A model generated the notes under the pieces. It was not told the origin of the DNA. It did not search any database and saw only the letters and a list, made by a program, of their open reading frames with translations. From Lewinella sp. LCG006 (lineage in GTDB: Bacteria > Bacteroidota > Bacteroidia > Chitinophagales > Saprospiraceae), in contig NZ_CP160680.1 of the NCBI RefSeq assembly GCF_040784935.1, forward strand, positions 1 to 64,000: 64,000 bases of DNA, written 5' to 3'. Shown here piece after piece: positions 63,975 to 64,000 of this stretch; within the stretch, counting starts at the first letter, position 1, and every line of letters starts with the position of its first letter. Made by a program: the position numbers and the translations under genes.

Positions 63975-64000
63975 GTACTTAAACAGACTACACAAACCGG

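Overview
The window looks like the start of a circular chromosome of a Bacteroidota bacterium, probably from the Saprospiria/Lewinella side of the phylum. Base 1 is the A of the dnaA start codon, the usual place to open a finished genome. Three observations support the phylum: secreted proteins end in type IX secretion (T9SS) sorting domains, two promoters fit the Bacteroidota form (TTTG or TTG, about 20 bases, then TAnnTTTG), and lipoproteins are common. No plasmid, phage or CRISPR signature was seen.

Layout. 1-3.8 kb: dnaA, tRNA-Ser(GCT), tRNA-Pro(TGG) and an M48 membrane protease whose N-terminus appears frameshifted. 4.1-9.2 kb: a D-aminoacylase-like lipoprotein, a cytosolic protein with a helical effector-associated-type domain at each end (a possible conflict-system adaptor), and an unknown secreted protein, separated by a cluster of palindromes. 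9.3-13.6 kb: NAD(P)H-hydrate repair enzyme plus sirtuin, an ECF sigma factor, and an XRE regulator coupled to 3-methyladenine glycosylase I. 13.7-22.9 kb: small lipoproteins, two thioredoxin-fold lipoproteins, a large BNR-repeat secreted protein, a periplasmic thioredoxin, UbiX and a membrane acyltransferase. 23.1-24.3 kb: a VWA-domain protein.

24.4-37.6 kb is a surface-glycan island, clearly richer in A+T than its flanks. The plus strand carries a GT4 glycosyltransferase, two FemAB/GNAT-type acyltransferases and a GT2 enzyme. The minus strand carries a C25 (PorU-type) sortase/protease translationally coupled to a WecE-like sugar aminotransferase, a hexapeptide acyltransferase, a Wzx-type flippase and a GT4 enzyme. 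T9SS sortases join cargo to an anionic LPS whose linker is an amino sugar, so this operon may combine sortase and anchor-glycan synthesis. Two candidate T9SS cargo proteins with sorting domains lie further on (a metalloprotease at 47.4-51.0 kb and a 3113-residue multidomain protein at 54.5-63.9 kb).

37.9-46.7 kb: a metal ABC permease fused to a DtxR-type regulator, a GT4 enzyme, an IscA-type protein and IscS. The last two are separated by an IS4-family (IS50-like) element that inserted into a MITE-like palindromic repeat, whose second, uninterrupted copy is at 14.1 kb. Then come an unpartnered methylmalonyl-CoA mutase small subunit and a two-domain fasciclin lipoprotein. 51.1-54.1 kb: a membrane histidine kinase and phosphofructokinase. 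Convergent gene pairs are often separated by clear hairpin terminators.
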